From positions 1 through 8,576 of the forward strand of contig JAUVZH010000093.1 in NCBI GenBank assembly GCA_030602675.1: a stretch of 8,576 bases of DNA, read 5' to 3'. Under the pieces are notes generated by a model. That model worked only from the letters and a program-made list of their open reading frames with translations. It had not been told where the DNA came from and did no database searches. This DNA comes from Candidatus Heimdallarchaeota archaeon (GTDB lineage Archaea; Asgardarchaeota; Heimdallarchaeia; JABLTI01). The translations under genes and the position numbers were made by a program. Below, piece by piece: positions 7,406 through 8,576 of this stretch (the stretch's first letter is position 1; each line of letters begins with the position of its first letter).

Positions 7406-8090
7406 GCAAATACTAGTGAGTACAAGGGAAACAAATAGAGAATTTATTCAAAATGGGAAAATTACTCACGTTTATGGTCCACCAAAGATAGGAAAATCTA
7501 CTCTTTCAGCAAATCTTGCTTTAGAATTAGTGAAAATCGGTAAAAAAGTAAGTATCATTTCCACTGAAAGACCTATAGAAATAAGAATGGATTCTATGAT
7601 TGAAGCTAATACTAGATATTCCATTGATTTACTTGAAAGTATTTTGACATCAGAGATTTTTACATTCACTGAATTGATTGAATTAATCACTAATACATTA
7701 CCTAATTATGAGCTAAAGGTTGATCTGCTTATTATTGATTCCTTAACTGCCTGTTACAGACAGAACCCAGGTCCTATAAATTTAACATTGTTAAGAAAAG
7801 CACTAGCTTCTTTGCAATCAATGGCAATTAAGAAAAACCTAGCAATCATGTTTACAAATCAAGTTGCTTCTCTTATGAATGAATCAAATGATTACCGACC
7901 AGTGGCATCTGCAACAACAAGGAATTATAGTGATATTACAATTCGACTTAGCCGAAAAAATGATGGAAGAACAGAAATTTCTATTGAAGATATTTTTGGT
8001 GAAGAGATAGAAGTTTTGAATCCAGCGTTTACTATTACTGAAATTGGAATTGAAGAATTTGATCAGTTATTTATTATTCCTGAAGAATAG
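7398..8090 (+). CDS. radB: RadB-like RecA-superfamily ATPase
   Basis: This 230-residue protein is the size of archaeal RadB, the RadA paralogue that lacks the N-terminal helix-hairpin-helix domain and helps homologous recombination. Visible motifs are Walker A GPPKIGKST (27-35), a probable catalytic Glu57 in ISTERP, Walker B VDLLIIDS (108-115), and TNQV (153-156), the Rad51/RadA-type motif before loop L2. The segment RNYSDITIRLSRKNDGRTE (175-192) matches the C-terminal strands of RadA/RadB ('YWSDxxIRLxRK'). KaiC-like or ArlH-like ATPases are alternatives, but the TNQV and RLSRK signatures favour RadB. An in-frame TAG immediately precedes ATG 7398, so the start cannot be further upstream. GGAGG at 7379-7383 is 14 nt away, too far to be a convincing ribosome site; coupling through the 8-bp overlap with the upstream gene is more likely. 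The gene symbol is a family-level call. Confidence 0.8.
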   Translation: MVKQILVSTRETNREFIQNGKITHVYGPPKIGKSTLSANLALELVKIGKKVSIISTERPIEIRMDSMIEANTRYSIDLLESILTSEIFTFTELIELITNTLPNYELKVDLLIIDSLTACYRQNPGPINLTLLRKALASLQSMAIKKNLAIMFTNQVASLMNESNDYRPVASATTRNYSDITIRLSRKNDGRTEISIEDIFGEEIEVLNPAFTITEIGIEEFDQLFIIPEE

Positions 8091-8095
8091 CTGAA

Positions 8096-8576
8096 TTACT
8101 TGTATTCTTGATTTGATAATTTCACAAATTTCTGACTTTTCTTAGGACCTAAACCATCAATCTTTTTTAGATCCTCTTCTGATGCGTTAACAACATTTCT
8201 TATTGAACCAAGGGATTCAAGTAAACGTGAAGCTAATGTTCTATTGATCCCTGGATATGAACTAATGATCTGAATTACATTTGCATTAGGGTTTGATAGT
8301 TTTATTGCCTTTCTAATCATTGGTTTTCTTTTCTTTATTTTTTGTTCTCTTAATGCAATTCTTTTTAGGATAGTTGCAGTTTCTTCTGAATTTTGAGTTT
8401 GTAGTATGGAAACGCCAAAATCTATCATAAATGATGATAATGCTCCGGCTATAGCTTCAGGATGTATTCCACCAGTTGGAAATCCTTCAATTAGTAAGAT
8501 GGGAATTTGATAGGCATTTGTCAGTAAACCAATCTGTTCAAATAATCTACCATCAATAATTGAAGATAACAAATCT
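8096..8576 (-). CDS. XPF/Hef-type ERCC4 structure-specific endonuclease, C-terminal part (5' partial)
   Basis: The gene runs off the right edge. The TTG at 8572-8570 is an internal Leu, preceded in frame by GAT (Asp). That Asp aligns with the last residue of the catalytic GDXnERKXXXD motif, so the rest of the active site is just outside the window. The visible part begins with the ERCC4-typical DLLSSIIDGRLFEQ and continues with ILLIEG. It then has FGVSILQTQNSEETATILKR followed by the family ending ALREQ. A C-terminal (HhH)2 DNA-binding domain follows, with hairpins at SYPGINRTLASRLL and KKIDGLGPKKSQKF. These enzymes cut branched DNA such as flaps and stalled forks. Whether an N-terminal helicase is present (Hef) or not (short XPF) cannot be seen. 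The protein ends in KLSNQEYK, with no PCNA-binding motif like that of crenarchaeal XPF. It converges with the RadB-like gene, 5 bp between stops. Confidence 0.9.
   Translation of the reverse strand, partial: DLLSSIIDGRLFEQIGLLTNAYQIPILLIEGFPTGGIHPEAIAGALSSFMIDFGVSILQTQNSEETATILKRIALREQKIKKRKPMIRKAIKLSNPNANVIQIISSYPGINRTLASRLLESLGSIRNVVNASEEDLKKIDGLGPKKSQKFVKLSNQEYK

Noticed and set aside
8090..8150. T-rich transcription terminator for the + strand operon
   Set aside because: Only short T-runs of up to four occur (such as CTTTTCTT near 8137), no more than the AT-rich background, and they lie within the convergent nuclease gene.

Overview
The window looks like a piece of an archaeal chromosome, most likely a low-G+C lineage (about one third G+C by eye). 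Three things point to Archaea: a RadB/RadA-type recombinase ATPase, an XPF/Hef-type ERCC4 nuclease with a C-terminal helix-hairpin-helix domain, and very large Ig-like-repeat surface proteins anchored by a C-terminal membrane helix. The overall style (large Asn/Ser/Thr/Tyr-rich surface protein, TTG start, Shine-Dalgarno-led operon genes) would fit an Asgard archaeon of the Heimdallarchaeia kind. That placement is an inference and cannot be proved from this window.

Layout. Coding density is close to 100% and no stretch over 300 bases lacks a gene. Five genes run on the + strand as a tight operon-like array: (1) a giant surface protein, 5'-truncated by the window, with ten Ig-like domains, three further beta-rich domains, one membrane helix and a 169-residue acidic cytoplasmic tail (to 4696); (2) a second, smaller single-pass surface protein with an acidic tail (4674-5921); (3) a two-helix membrane protein with a C-terminal soluble domain (5933-6697); (4) a polytopic membrane protein that resembles an M50-like metalloprotease family but lacks the HExxH motif (6731-7405); (5) a RadB-like RecA-superfamily ATPase (7398-8090). 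Junctions are a short overlap or near-abutment, 11 bp, 33 bp and an 8-bp overlap. An XPF/Hef-type nuclease on the - strand converges on the ATPase gene with only 5 bp between the stop codons and runs off the right edge.

How they may work together. Genes 1-4 together look like a membrane-associated assembly: two ectodomain proteins with acidic cytoplasmic tails plus two integral membrane partners. Gene 5 is either a DNA-repair gene carried in the same transcript or an ATPase recruited to it. No experiment or homology search supports a specific function. The most noteworthy points are the conserved-looking envelope cassette, a possible AUU start for gene 2, and the apparently inactive protease-like gene 4. 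No RNA genes, mobile elements or CRISPR arrays were seen. The operon promoter must lie left of the window and the nuclease promoter to the right.
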